Shown: positions 23,678 through 32,583 of the stretch, in pieces
Layout: each line of letters starts with the position of its first letter
Position numbering within the stretch: position 1 is the stretch's first letter
Source of the DNA: Akkermansia sp.
Lineage (GTDB): Bacteria; Verrucomicrobiota; Verrucomicrobiia; Verrucomicrobiales; Akkermansiaceae
Length of the DNA stretch: 40,329 nt
NCBI GenBank assembly: GCA_017435505.1
Contig: JAFSEZ010000052.1
Location: 1 to 40,329 of the forward strand
Direction of reading: 5' to 3'
Made by a program: the position numbers and the translations under genes
The notes under the pieces: generated by a model
What the model was told of the DNA's origin: nothing
Seen by the model: the letters and a program-made list of their open reading frames with translations, nothing else
Database searches by the model: none

Positions 23678-26104
23678 TTAAAAGCGAAGCAGGATAGGCA
23701 TTTGCGGTTGGCCTCCGGGCTCAAGAGCTTCTGCCGTTGCGGTGGGAATCCACCCGCGCACACCTGTGGCGGTTTCGATGTAGCACCATGAGGCGCGGTG
23801 AGCCAAGATGCGCACCGGGGTGGCAGGGTTGAGCTGAATGATGCTGCTCCCTGCTTCATCTGCGGCATTGCGAGCAGTGGTTGCAGTCAGAATATAGGCT
23901 GTGTCGTGGGGGGACAGTGCGGTGATATCAGGCTTTTGCTGGCCCAAGTAGTATATCCAGTTCGTGGCACACAGGAGGCTCAGCAGAGCCGAAAGAACGG
24001 TGAGGCTATGCAGCCATCCAAGTCGGCGTTTTTGGCGCCAAGCCACTTGCAAGGCTATGCAAAGAGCCAAAGCTGCCGTACTCATGATGGTAAGCACCCA
24101 AAGCTTGCTGCATGAAAGGAAGGTGAAGACTACATCCATGCCGGAACGTGTGGGAAGCAGAGCCCCTTCTTTGCGCTGGATGAAGCCTAAGTTCGCTTCG
24201 GCTTCACGGAATCCGGGGTCGACCAGCAATGCGCGGGCATAATACAAGGCAGCTTTTCCGGGGTTGCCGAGGCGGTATTCGCAGTTGCCGATGTTGTAGA
24301 GGCGCACAGCTTCGTTGTGCACTCCTGCTTCTTCCTGGAACATTTGCAGAGCCTTACTGAATTGTCCTGCCTCGTATGCGGCTACGGCATCTCCTGTGGC
24401 AGGGGCAGTAGGCTCATTTGCTTGCAGGGAAGTTGCTCCCAACAAACAGCAGAATACCAGAATGGCTGCGCTCCCAAGACCGGCCAGTGCCTTGCGCACG
24501 CGCCGCAGCATGGTTTCTTTCTCGCCCTCTGCCAGGGTCGTGCTGGCACCGGGGCGGAAAGCCTCGTTATCGCGGCGTGTCAGGATATCTTGCAATTCCG
24601 GGGTCATGGCAGAGGCCGGAATACGGCTTTCCACGAAGGCACCGATTGCTTTCAGAAAATCAATATCGCTGGTAATTTGCTCCATGCGGGCCAGTTCGCG
24701 GTCGCGGGCACGGTCTGCGGCTCCGGCTGCTACTCGGTTGCGTATGCTGCGGATGAGAAGTGCCAACAGAATGCCTATGGCGGGGGCATAAAGCAAGTAC
24801 CACAGCCAGCGTGGCAGTTGAACAATACGCGATGCCTCTGCCTGTGGAATGCAGGAGTAAATATCGGTCATTTCCTCTACCGGTATTTCCCCGGCAGGAG
24901 GCGGTTCTGCCGCTACGGTGCGCAGCCCGCTACCCGCGGCATCTGTCTCTTTCCATGGCAAGGGAATAGGAGCGGAGGCGGCGGTTTTATATTCCTGACT
25001 TGCAGGGTCGAAGTAGCTGAAGGAGAAGGAGGGAATGCCACTCACCTCTGCCGTGGGGCGCAAGAGTTGGGTGAAGACCATGCCGATGGTTTCTCCGGTG
25101 GTGTTGAAAATGGGTTTGCTGGTAGCGGGGATGAGTTTCCAATCCTCCGCATCTTGGGGGGCAGGGCAATCCAACTGTTGCAGATTACCTGTGCCGCGTA
25201 CTGTAATTTCCACTTCCACCGCTTCATTCATGGCGAGTTCCTTGGCATTGCTGGTGGCAGAGATGCTGTATTGGCCTACGGTATCGGCGAAGTTGGCCGG
25301 GGCACCGGGGGGAAGCGGCAGCGCACCAATCGTGACGGTGGGGAGCACCACTTCCTCTTGTGTGGCTCCAAAGAATCCCTGAGCCCGAACCATCATAATT
25401 TTACCTACCACATCGGAGTTGCCCTCCCGGTAGGGGGTAAACTCTCCCTTAAAATCAGCAGTGCGCCAATTTTGTCCGCGTGCAAAAGCTGCTGTTTCCG
25501 GCATGATTTGCCCTTGCACCAATTCTACAACACCCTGCACGGAACGGCTGAAATTGCCGGCTTTTACGCCCACGGCATTCAACAACGGTGGGTATGGCAT
25601 GTTGCAGTCTCCGCGCATGAAAAGCTTGAGACTGGCTTTTACCGGCTGATACACATAGCCGTCTTTGATATCTGTGTACCACAGCGCTCCGTACACCACG
25701 GGATCGTTGTACCACTTGATGTCGCTGGTGGGGCGTACCGGCAAGGGGGGGATTTTGACTGTCTCTTTCTTGCCGGAATTGTAGGTGGCGGTGATGTCCT
25801 CCACCTCAATTTGCCCGGCCATGTCCGGCGTGATAAGAATGGGCAGTACTTCTACCATGGCTCGGTTGGGATCCAGCGGATTGGCCCCGGCTTTGGGTTG
25901 AAGTACGCGTACCGTGGCCGATTTGACACGAGGTTGCTCCGTGAGCATGAAAACATCGCTCCCACTTTGGGTGTCAACAAGGTACAATAAAACTTTTTCT
26001 CCGGGTACTGCTACTCCGGTTGACCAAATGGGGATGATTTCTGCCGCTAAACGGCCTGTGCAGGCCAGCAGCAATGCGCCTAAAAGGGTAATGATGTGTC
26101 TCAT
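23678..26104 (-). CDS. BatD-BatE fusion: oxygen-tolerance protein with TPR and SH3 domains
   Basis: An 808-aa envelope protein of the Bat (aerotolerance) system. It has a signal peptide (LLGALLLACTGRLAA) and a large BatD-type beta-rich periplasmic part (about 20-420, with KSATVRVLQP and QLLRPTAEVSGIPSFSFSYF). A membrane span (WLWYLLYAPAIGILLALLI) and a cytosolic linker follow. A second span leads to TPR repeats (AVRLYNIGNCEYRLGNPGKAALYYARAL in two parts), then two further spans and a C-terminal bacterial SH3 domain (TATTARNAADEAGSSIIQL to GVRGWIPTAT). In other bacteria BatD and BatE are separate; here they are joined. It lies 6 bp behind batB/C. Confidence 0.85.
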   Translation of the reverse strand: MRHIITLLGALLLACTGRLAAEIIPIWSTGVAVPGEKVLLYLVDTQSGSDVFMLTEQPRVKSATVRVLQPKAGANPLDPNRAMVEVLPILITPDMAGQIEVEDITATYNSGKKETVKIPPLPVRPTSDIKWYNDPVVYGALWYTDIKDGYVYQPVKASLKLFMRGDCNMPYPPLLNAVGVKAGNFSRSVQGVVELVQGQIMPETAAFARGQNWRTADFKGEFTPYREGNSDVVGKIMMVRAQGFFGATQEEVVLPTVTIGALPLPPGAPANFADTVGQYSISATSNAKELAMNEAVEVEITVRGTGNLQQLDCPAPQDAEDWKLIPATSKPIFNTTGETIGMVFTQLLRPTAEVSGIPSFSFSYFDPASQEYKTAASAPIPLPWKETDAAGSGLRTVAAEPPPAGEIPVEEMTDIYSCIPQAEASRIVQLPRWLWYLLYAPAIGILLALLIRSIRNRVAAGAADRARDRELARMEQITSDIDFLKAIGAFVESRIPASAMTPELQDILTRRDNEAFRPGASTTLAEGEKETMLRRVRKALAGLGSAAILVFCCLLGATSLQANEPTAPATGDAVAAYEAGQFSKALQMFQEEAGVHNEAVRLYNIGNCEYRLGNPGKAALYYARALLVDPGFREAEANLGFIQRKEGALLPTRSGMDVVFTFLSCSKLWVLTIMSTAALALCIALQVAWRQKRRLGWLHSLTVLSALLSLLCATNWIYYLGQQKPDITALSPHDTAYILTATTARNAADEAGSSIIQLNPATPVRILAHRASWCYIETATGVRGWIPTATAEALEPGGQPQMPILLRF

Positions 26105-26110
26105 GGTCTG

Positions 26111-27913
26111 TTAATAGTCTTTCAACACAGGTTGAGTGGGTTCAAATTGCGGTATGGGAGAGCCTTTTTCTTCATCCATGTGCATTTTGAGGATGCTTGC
26201 CGCACGCTGGCGATTTTTTTCTTCATCGCTCAGTTGGGGGGCTTTGGGAGGCTCTTGTTTTTGGGAATTTTGCGGGCGGGGCCGGTCTTGCTTGTCCTGC
26301 CGGTTCTGCTGGTCCTGCTTGTCCTGCTGGTCCTGCTTGTCCTGCTGGTCCTGCTGGTTCTGCTGGTTCTGCTGGTCCTGCTGGTCCTGCTGGTTCTGCT
26401 TGTCTTGCTGGTCTTGCTGGTCCTGCTGGTTCTGTTGGTTCTGTTGGTTTTCCAGTCGTTTTATTTCTTCTTCCAGCTTTTTGATGAGCTCTTGAACCTT
26501 GGCTTTGTTGTTGGCCGCAGGGGTGAGTGCGGGGGAGATGCTCAGCGCATCGTCATACGACCGGATGTTTTTGTTCAACTCCTCTACGATGGCTTTTAGC
26601 TCATCGGGACCCGGTTGACCGGGGACTGTGGAAGCTTCTTCATCCGACTCCGTATCCGAGGTGGGCTCGTATAAATCTCTCAGTTTATTGAAAGTCTGCT
26701 CATTGTTGATGTTGCCCATGGTGTAGAGCGCGGCCGCTTGCAGAGCCGCATCAGGGCTGAGCAGCGCCAGAGAAAGCGCTTCTTTGGCTGCATCCGGTTC
26801 ATTGCTTGCTACCTTTTGCAACCCCTCGGCATAGCTGGTGGCTGCATCTTCTGCATGGAGCGGCGGTGCGGCGATGAGCAGGAGCAAGAGCAATCCGCTT
26901 ATCAACATGCGCGCATGCGGTGTACGCCAATCTGTATTCAGGAAGATGGAAAGCACCAGCAGGAGGAGAGATGTCACCGCAAAATAGCCGAAAATATCGT
27001 GCGGTACTTTGGTGGCCGAAAATTGTTCTTCGTGGCGGTCGAGCTTGCCCACGGCTTCCTTGGCGAATGCCGCCAAATCTGTGCCGGAGGACATAGCGAA
27101 GTAGCTGCCGTTGGTAGCTTCTGCCAGTTGCTGCAATGATTCCTCGTGCAGTTTGCTGATGACATGCTTGCCGTTGGCATCTTGCCACAGACCATTTTCA
27201 CCAGCCGGATCGGGGATGGCGGCGCCGGTGGTGGTTCCGATCCCTACAGTGATGACCAGCAATTTATTCTCCTTGGCTTGCTCGGCCATCTTGGGGGTGG
27301 TATCAACGGTGTCTTCACCATCGCTCAGGATGACCAATGCATTTGTGCCGTGCGGCGCGCTGCGGTGAAAATCCTGCATGGCTTTTTCCAGCAAGCGCCC
27401 GAAGTTGGTGCCGCCGCTTGCGGTCCACCTGCGGTCGATTTGCTCTAAGGTACCACGCAGGGCGGCGTGATCGTATGTGAGGGGAACCACCAAGTCGGCA
27501 TCCCCGGAGAAGACGATAAGACCAATGCGGTCGGAGGGCAGGGCGTCTATTAATTCGTATGCAGCTGCGCGTGCCTCTTCCAAGCGGGAGGGCGACACGT
27601 CGTTTGTTTCCATGGAGCGGGAAATATCCAGAGCAATAATCAAATTACGCCCGCTGGCAGAGGACTTTGTTTCCGTATAGCCCAGGATTGGGCGGGCTGC
27701 TGCCAGGATGCCGCAGGCCAGAGCCAACAAGGCGAAGGTGGCGGGCAAAGCCGCTCGCCATGCCGGGCGAGTACGCACCAGTTCAGTCTCATGTGCGGGG
27801 GAAACGAGCGCTCTCCAAGCCTGCCCAACCTGCCGGTGTAAGACAATGCCCAGCACCCCCAAGCAGAGAGGGAGCAGCAGGAGCCAGAGGATATTCGGAT
27901 AAAGAAAAGACAT
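26111..27913 (-). CDS. BatB-BatC fusion: VWA-domain membrane protein with glutamine-rich tail
   Basis: A 600-aa protein. Two N-terminal membrane spans are followed by a von Willebrand A domain with MIDAS residues (ALDISRSME, then the LSDGEDT loop). A third span (FGYFAVTSLLLLVLSIFL) follows and a fourth near 340. After it comes a BatC-like TPR/coiled region (SYAEGLQKVASNEPDAAKEAL). An 18-unit run of the three-residue repeat N/D-Q/K-Q lies at 26288-26449, built from 9-bp DNA units. The C-terminus ends FEPTQPVLKDY. It probably works with BatA as a membrane VWA pair. The glutamine run may vary in length between strains without breaking the frame. Confidence 0.88.
   Translation of the reverse strand: MSFLYPNILWLLLLPLCLGVLGIVLHRQVGQAWRALVSPAHETELVRTRPAWRAALPATFALLALACGILAAARPILGYTETKSSASGRNLIIALDISRSMETNDVSPSRLEEARAAAYELIDALPSDRIGLIVFSGDADLVVPLTYDHAALRGTLEQIDRRWTASGGTNFGRLLEKAMQDFHRSAPHGTNALVILSDGEDTVDTTPKMAEQAKENKLLVITVGIGTTTGAAIPDPAGENGLWQDANGKHVISKLHEESLQQLAEATNGSYFAMSSGTDLAAFAKEAVGKLDRHEEQFSATKVPHDIFGYFAVTSLLLLVLSIFLNTDWRTPHARMLISGLLLLLLIAAPPLHAEDAATSYAEGLQKVASNEPDAAKEALSLALLSPDAALQAAALYTMGNINNEQTFNKLRDLYEPTSDTESDEEASTVPGQPGPDELKAIVEELNKNIRSYDDALSISPALTPAANNKAKVQELIKKLEEEIKRLENQQNQQNQQDQQDQQDKQNQQDQQDQQNQQNQQDQQDKQDQQDKQDQQNRQDKQDRPRPQNSQKQEPPKAPQLSDEEKNRQRAASILKMHMDEEKGSPIPQFEPTQPVLKDY
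26288..26449. repeat. 9-bp tandem repeat coding for 18 Gln-rich triads
   Basis: Eighteen imperfect copies of a 9-bp unit (plus-strand forms such as TCCTGCTGG, TTCTGCTGG and TCCTGCTTG), in frame within the BatB/C gene, coding for NQQ, DQQ, DKQ and NRQ triads. Unit changes keep the frame. Confidence 0.9.
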
Positions 27914-27927
27914 GGGAGCAGGATTTC

Positions 27928-29022
27928 TTAGGGGGCAGAACGAGGACGCAACACGGAGACGATGAGCCCTGCGAGCATCAGCATCAACGCGATGGCCAGC
28001 GGGTAGGGGAAGATCTCATCATAGCTGATGAAAGTACGGCGGCGAGCCTCTGTTTTTTCTAATTTGTCAATGCTGGCAAAGGCTTTCATCAGGCGCGTGC
28101 CGCTGCTGGCACGGTAGAAGCGGCCACCCGTCAGCGCCGCTATTTCTTGCAGCGTTTTTTCATCGAAGGTGTCGACATCTGCCGTGTGGCTGGAGATGCG
28201 ATCATCTTTGCCGATAGCAATGGTGAAAATCTTGATGCCCAGTGCGGCTGCTTGGCGTGCCGCCTCAATGGGGGAGATAGAACCACGGTTGTTGGCGCCA
28301 TCTGTCACGAGGATGATGACTTTGGATTTGGTGTCGTGGCGCTCATCCAGGCGCGTGGCGGCAGAGGCTATAGCTGTGCCGATGGCGGTGCCGTCCTCTT
28401 GTATGTAGCCGGGGCGCACTCCACGCCCGAAAGGATCGTGCGTGGCCAAGTAAAATTGCTCAATCATGTGGCGCACAATGGCGTGATCCAACGTCAGCGG
28501 ACTGCACAATTTGGCTTTGCCTGCAAAGGCTACAAGCCCGATACGGTCGTTGGGGCGACCGGCTACGAATTCGTTGATGACGTGTTTTGCAGCGGTGAGG
28601 CGGTTTACTACCACATTGCGGCGGCGTCCTCGCTCATCCTTGGTGGTGAATACCATATCCTGCATCACCATAGAGCCGGAAAGGTCGCACGCCACCATGA
28701 TATCAATACCGCTTACGAGTTGTTCCTCGTGCCGGTGCATCCACCGGGGGCGCGCAAGCGCTACCACCAATGCCATGGCCGCCAGTGTGAGCAGGAATGG
28801 CCCTATGCGACCGGCTAGGGTGGAGGGGGTGCGCAGATGCTGTGCCACAAAGCGGATGGTGGGGTGGGTCAGGCTGGCAATAGCGCCTCTGCGGCGGCGC
28901 AAAAGGAACAACAATACCAGCGGAATCAACGCCCAAAGCCATTGCGGTGCGCCGAAGATGAACTCCTGCACATGGCCGGAATCCGCGGGCAAAGGTGCTT
29001 CTGCTGCAAGGGGAAATATCAT
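27928..29022 (-). CDS. batA: BatA-like VWA-domain membrane protein
   Basis: A 364-aa inner-membrane protein. Membrane spans lie at about 28-42 (LWALIPLVLLFLL) and 72-92, followed by a VWA domain with MIDAS motif VACDLSGSM. It carries FAGKAKLCSPLTLDHA and VILVTDGANNRGS, then a last span near the C-terminus (PLAIALMLMLAGLIVSVL). Known Bat systems pair BatA and BatB in stress and oxygen tolerance and, in some reviews, in cell-envelope metabolism; the partner proteins are the neighbours here. It starts 5 bp behind the DUF4381 gene. Confidence 0.88.
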   Translation of the reverse strand: MIFPLAAEAPLPADSGHVQEFIFGAPQWLWALIPLVLLFLLRRRRGAIASLTHPTIRFVAQHLRTPSTLAGRIGPFLLTLAAMALVVALARPRWMHRHEEQLVSGIDIMVACDLSGSMVMQDMVFTTKDERGRRRNVVVNRLTAAKHVINEFVAGRPNDRIGLVAFAGKAKLCSPLTLDHAIVRHMIEQFYLATHDPFGRGVRPGYIQEDGTAIGTAIASAATRLDERHDTKSKVIILVTDGANNRGSISPIEAARQAAALGIKIFTIAIGKDDRISSHTADVDTFDEKTLQEIAALTGGRFYRASSGTRLMKAFASIDKLEKTEARRRTFISYDEIFPYPLAIALMLMLAGLIVSVLRPRSAP

Positions 29023-29027
29023 GGAGC

Positions 29028-29600
29028 TTAGGGGGCTTTGGTGGCGAGCTTCTTTTTCAGCTCGGCTTCTTTTTGTTGCTCATCAACAATGCGGTGGAAA
29101 AGACTGCGGGTCTGCCCGATGAGGGCGCGTTCCAGCGTGGCGTTGTCTTCGCTTTCACCCGTGTATTTATATTCGGCTAGGGTGTTGAGCAACGCTTGGG
29201 TTTCCAAACGGCAGGTGGCCGGTAGGGTGGTGAGGGAATCAATGCGCTGGGTAAACTCCTCGTGTGTTTCGTAGAGCGAGGTGTCTTGCGCTTGGCCGGC
29301 CAAGAACTCGCGGATGATGAGAGAGAGGCGTATGCTGCACTCACGCATGGCGGGTAAGGCTTCTTCCAGTTCATCCAAAAGAGCAGAGCTCACTGCAAGT
29401 GGGCTCGGAGCTGCCGGGAGAGGTCGGTGCTTGCGGCGCCAATACCACCATAAAAGCAAGCCTCCCAGTACCGCTAGCCCTCCTATCACCCAGCCTGCTA
29501 TGAGCCAAGGTGAGGTCGCCGCAAATTGCTCTGCCGGTATGTTTCCATCCAGCTGCGGTATGGCATCTACGAGGGAGTTCTGGGGCATGTCGGGCATCAT
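29028..29600 (-). CDS. DUF4381-like membrane protein of the Bat operon
   Basis: A 190-aa protein with one N-terminal membrane span (WLIAGWVIGGLAVLGGLLLWW) followed by basic residues and a cytosolic helical domain (SLIIREFLAGQ, EEFTQRIDSL). It matches the pattern of the small DUF4381 proteins found between DUF58 and batA genes. The function is unknown; it likely tethers the MoxR-DUF58 partners to the membrane VWA proteins. It sits 8 bp behind DUF58. Confidence 0.75.
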   Translation of the reverse strand: MMPDMPQNSLVDAIPQLDGNIPAEQFAATSPWLIAGWVIGGLAVLGGLLLWWYWRRKHRPLPAAPSPLAVSSALLDELEEALPAMRECSIRLSLIIREFLAGQAQDTSLYETHEEFTQRIDSLTTLPATCRLETQALLNTLAEYKYTGESEDNATLERALIGQTRSLFHRIVDEQQKEAELKKKLATKAP

Positions 29601-29608
29601 AAGTTCAA

Positions 29609-30499
29609 TCAGCGTACAAAAAGCCGACTTCGGCGGTTGAAAAGTTTGCGCAGCTGCGGGATAAAATCCTCTGCCGTGCGTGTGTCCAGTATGTCAATCC
29701 CCAGCTGGGTGAAGACGCGCTCCCACTCAGTCAGGTGTGCTTTCATGGCTTTGGCGTGGGCGCTGCGCAGCGCAGAATCAGCCAAATTGCCTTGCATCAG
29801 TGCATTGCTTTCCGGGTCTCGGAAAGTGATGCGCCCGGCCTCCGGCAGTTCCAGCTCGGCGCGGTCATGGATGCGTACGGGTATGAGCTCGTGGCGGAAA
29901 TTGAGTTGCCCAATGGCTTTCTTATCCGGCTCTTGCAGAAAATCGCTCATCAGGAAGACAATTGCGCGCTTGCGCTGCGTCTGCAACACCAAGTCGGAGA
30001 CGGTGGCCATCCCGGCATCCTCTCCTCCCGGTGCAGCAGACAATATCTCCCGCACAATGCGTAGGCATTGCTTCATCCCCTTGACCGGGGGTAGGTAAAA
30101 GGTGGGGGCGCAGCCAAAGAGCAGGAGCCCCACCTTGTCTCCATTCAACACGGCGCTGTAAGTGAGCACCGCCGCCAGCGTGGCAGCATACTCCAACTTG
30201 GTGTCCGCAGAATCTGCCCCGGCGTAGTGCATGGAGCCACTCACATCCACCGCCAGCAGCAAGGCTTGCTCGCGCTCCTCGTGAAACTTGCGTACATAAG
30301 GTGTGCCGGTGCGGGCTGTCACTTTCCAGTCGATAAAACGCGGCTCATCTCCGGGCATGTACTCCCGGAAATCATCAAACTCCAGACCTTGCCCGCGGAA
30401 GCCGGAACGGTACTGCCCGGCAAAGGTGGCGGTGGTCATTTTGCGCGCCTGTAGTTCAATGCGGCGCACTTTCTGCATGATTTGCTGAGCCTTGTCCAT
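29609..30499 (-). CDS. DUF58 protein (MoxR partner)
   Basis: A protein of about 296 aa with the DUF58 signature GLEFDDFREYMPGDEPRFIDWKV (shown in parts: EFDDFREYMPGDE, RFIDWKVTAR). It is followed by a VWA-like fold with AVDVSGSM and FLMSDFLQEP. The family is almost always next to moxR and probably acts as its substrate or adaptor. I prefer the ATG at 30499 (MDKAQQIMQKVRRIEL, the usual family start); a GTG at 30523 would add 8 residues. It lies 38 bp behind moxR. Confidence 0.88.
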   Translation of the reverse strand: MDKAQQIMQKVRRIELQARKMTTATFAGQYRSGFRGQGLEFDDFREYMPGDEPRFIDWKVTARTGTPYVRKFHEEREQALLLAVDVSGSMHYAGADSADTKLEYAATLAAVLTYSAVLNGDKVGLLLFGCAPTFYLPPVKGMKQCLRIVREILSAAPGGEDAGMATVSDLVLQTQRKRAIVFLMSDFLQEPDKKAIGQLNFRHELIPVRIHDRAELELPEAGRITFRDPESNALMQGNLADSALRSAHAKAMKAHLTEWERVFTQLGIDILDTRTAEDFIPQLRKLFNRRSRLFVR

Positions 30500-30537
30500 G
30501 GTGGTGGCGGCGGAATCAAACACTTACGGCGTGCATA

Positions 30538-31521
30538 TTACGGCACAGGAACTTTGGACAGGATGCGGTCGATAATGTTGTCGCTGCTCACATTGGCAGC
30601 CTCGGCCTCGTAGGAGAGCAGGATGCGGTGGCGCAAAATGTCATGCGCCAAATCTTTCACATCCTGCGGGGTCACGTAGCCGCGCTGCTTGGTGAAGGCC
30701 AGCGCCTTGGCCGCCAAGGCAATGTTGATAGTGGCGCGGGGCGATGCACCTGCGCGCACCATTCCCTCCAAACTGCGGTCAATGGCGGCCGGGTTGCGTG
30801 TGGCACGCACCAAATCCACGATGTAGCCCTCGATGGCGGGGTCGATGAAAATGCGATCCATCAACCGGCGAGAGTCATCCAACTCCTCTACCGTTACCAC
30901 CGGGCGGGTGGTGGGGGTGCTCTCCGTGCTGCTCATCATGGCCAGCACTTTCAGTTCCTCATCACGGTTCGGATAATCAACGACAACTTTGAACAGGAAG
31001 CGGTCCAGCTGAGCTTCCGGCAGTTGGTAGGTGCCTTCCTGCTCAATCGGGTTTTGCGTAGCCAGCACCAAGAATGGGTTGGGCAGGCGGTAGCTCGTCT
31101 CGCCCAGAGTCACCTGGCGCTCCTGCATGGCTTCCAACAGGGCACTCTGCACCTTGGCCGGGGCACGGTTTATTTCATCCGCCAAAATCAGATTCGCAAA
31201 CACGGGGCCTTTCTTGGCGATGAATTGCCGCTCCTCCGGGTTGTATATCATGGTGCCCAACAAGTCCGCAGGCAGCAAATCCGGCGTGAATTGAATGCGA
31301 GAGAAAGCCGCGTGCATGGTGCCGGCCAGCGCTTTCACCGACAATGTTTTGGCCAGCCCCGGTACACCTTCCAACAATACGTGTCCCTTGCAAAGCAGAC
31401 TCAATATCAGACGGTTCACCAAGGCTTTTTGTCCCACCACCACGCGGGACATCTCTTGCTTGATTGCGCTCACCCACGCCGAGCGTTGGGCTATTTCCTC
31501 GTTAAAATCCTGTGTGTTCAT
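30538..31521 (-). CDS. MoxR-family AAA+ ATPase
   Basis: A 327-aa chaperone-like ATPase that heads the operon. Walker A is GVPGLAKT (about residue 56), Walker B LADEINRAP, and sensor 1 LATQNP is followed by IEQEGTYQLPEAQLDRF. MoxR proteins are thought to insert cofactors or remodel VWA partners, and here the next genes encode DUF58 and two VWA proteins. Its promoter gives a short leader with AGCAGGA 9 nt before the ATG, one of the few Shine-Dalgarno-type starts in the window. Confidence 0.96.
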   Translation of the reverse strand: MNTQDFNEEIAQRSAWVSAIKQEMSRVVVGQKALVNRLILSLLCKGHVLLEGVPGLAKTLSVKALAGTMHAAFSRIQFTPDLLPADLLGTMIYNPEERQFIAKKGPVFANLILADEINRAPAKVQSALLEAMQERQVTLGETSYRLPNPFLVLATQNPIEQEGTYQLPEAQLDRFLFKVVVDYPNRDEELKVLAMMSSTESTPTTRPVVTVEELDDSRRLMDRIFIDPAIEGYIVDLVRATRNPAAIDRSLEGMVRAGASPRATINIALAAKALAFTKQRGYVTPQDVKDLAHDILRHRILLSYEAEAANVSSDNIIDRILSKVPVP

Positions 31522-31541
31522 GTCGGTATGTCCTGCTCATT

Positions 31542-31570
31542 AGTCTAGCAAGCTTGGAGCCTGCTTTCAA
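31542..31570 (-). promoter_or_regulatory. promoter of the moxR-bat operon
   Basis: On the minus strand TTGAAA (31565-31570), 17 bp, TAGACT (31542-31547), 20 nt before the ATG. No other promoter is obvious down to 22667, so the seven genes are likely one transcript of about 8.9 kb. Confidence 0.6.
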
Positions 31571-31681
31571 GAAACTTCCATAATCCTGACACACATTGCC
31601 CCCTTTCCGTTCAATCCGCGCCAAGAGATGCCACAAAGGTGAACTTTTTTAATCGCGCAGGCGTTATACCGTGAAAGATGC

Positions 31682-31710
31682 TTGACGTGTCATCTCAAAT
31701 CAGGTATGCT
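31682..31710 (+). promoter_or_regulatory. ilvH promoter
   Basis: TTGACG (31682-31687), 17 bp, TATGCT (31705-31710), 10 nt before the ATG at 31721, so the leader is only a few nucleotides. No leader-peptide attenuator is visible. Confidence 0.6.
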
Positions 31711-31720
31711 CCCAACCGCT

Positions 31721-32227
31721 ATGGAACAGATTATAAAGCCGACCGATTATCACACCCATACCATCTCCGTACTCGTTGAGAACAAGTTTGGCGTGCTTTC
31801 CCGAGTGGCCGGTCTTTTCTCCGGGCGTGGTTACAACATCCATTCCCTCAATGTAGCACCGTGCGAGGATACCCGCTTCTCCCGCATGACCATTGATGTG
31901 AATGAACACCGCGAGAAACTCGACCAGGTTATCAAACAGCTCAGCAAACTGGTCAACGTGGTAGAAGTAACTGATTTCCGCGCTGTTCCCACTGTGTACC
32001 GCGAGATTGTGCTCATGCGCGTTAAGTTCGGCGAGAAAAAACAGGAAATCCTGGAGCTCTGCAACATCTTCGGTGCTCGTGTCCTCGATGCCACGCGTGA
32101 ATCTCTCACCATCGAAATCTCCGGTGGCGAATTCCGCTTGGCTCGTTTCCTCAACCTCATGCAGGATTACGACGTTACCATGATTACCCGCTCCGGTAAG
32201 ATTGCTGTCGTGAAACCTCGTAGTTGA
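31721..32227 (+). CDS. ilvH: acetolactate synthase small (regulatory) subunit
   Basis: Regulatory subunit that gives valine feedback control to the catalytic subunit IlvB in branched-chain amino acid synthesis. The 168-aa protein has the N-terminal ACT domain (HTISVLVENKFGVLSRVAGLF, FSGRGYNIHSLNV in parts), the FSRMTIDV strand, then the C-terminal ACT-like domain (FGARVLDAT, SLTIEISG). The start is the ATG at 31721; codons before it lie in the promoter. The catalytic subunit gene is not in this window. Confidence 0.95.
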   Translation: MEQIIKPTDYHTHTISVLVENKFGVLSRVAGLFSGRGYNIHSLNVAPCEDTRFSRMTIDVNEHREKLDQVIKQLSKLVNVVEVTDFRAVPTVYREIVLMRVKFGEKKQEILELCNIFGARVLDATRESLTIEISGGEFRLARFLNLMQDYDVTMITRSGKIAVVKPRS

Positions 32228-32253
32228 TTCATCTTTTTCCTGAATCTATCGTT

Positions 32254-32293
32254 CTCCCACCGTTGCTGCACACAGCGATGGTGGGAGTTTTTT
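32254..32293 (+). terminator. ilvH terminator
   Basis: A long stem CTCCCACC...TTGCTG / CAGCGA...GGTGGGAG (32254-32268 with 32273-32287, one mismatch), loop CACA, then TTTTTT. Confidence 0.9.
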
Positions 32294-32318
32294 ATGTTCG
32301 CTCTGCCATGATTTTTTC

Positions 32319-32347
32319 TTGTCAAGTTCCTGTAAATGTGCTTCAAT
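32319..32347 (+). promoter_or_regulatory. possible tRNA-Leu promoter
   Basis: TTGTCA (32319-32324), 17 bp, TTCAAT (32342-32347), 16 nt before the mature tRNA. Confidence 0.45.
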
Positions 32348-32363
32348 GACTCCCGCAAGCCAT

Positions 32364-32447
32364 GCTACAGTGGCGGAATGGTAGACGCAGGAGACTTAAA
32401 ATCTCCCGGTCGTATAGACTGTACGGGTTCGAGTCCCGTCTGTAGTA
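32364..32447 (+). tRNA. tRNA-Leu (anticodon TAA)
   Basis: Acceptor arms GCTACAG / CTGTAGT pair with one G-T wobble. The anticodon arm GGAGA-CTTAAAA-TCTCC gives anticodon TAA (32397-32399). There is a long class II variable arm and a T arm with GGTTCGAGTCC. The length of about 84 nt fits leucine. CCA is not encoded. A terminator follows. Confidence 0.97.
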
Positions 32448-32457
32448 TGTAGAAAAT

Positions 32458-32490
32458 AAGCGACTTACAGCAAATGTGAGTCGCTTTTTT
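32458..32490 (+). terminator. tRNA-Leu terminator
   Basis: AAGCGACT / AGTCGCTT (32458-32465 with 32479-32486), 13-nt loop, then TTTTTT. Confidence 0.85.
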
Positions 32491-32583
32491 CTTTGTCCCC
32501 CAATGGACAAAAAGCGTATAAAAAAGGGGATTGTATATGGGGGGAAGAAGATTTTGTTTAAAATAGCATGGTGCGGTGCCTGT

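Noticed and set aside
24317..25990. 557-aa open frame antisense to batD/E
   Set aside because: Shadow of a gene with recognised domains; Cys/Gly/His-rich composition and no plausible start.
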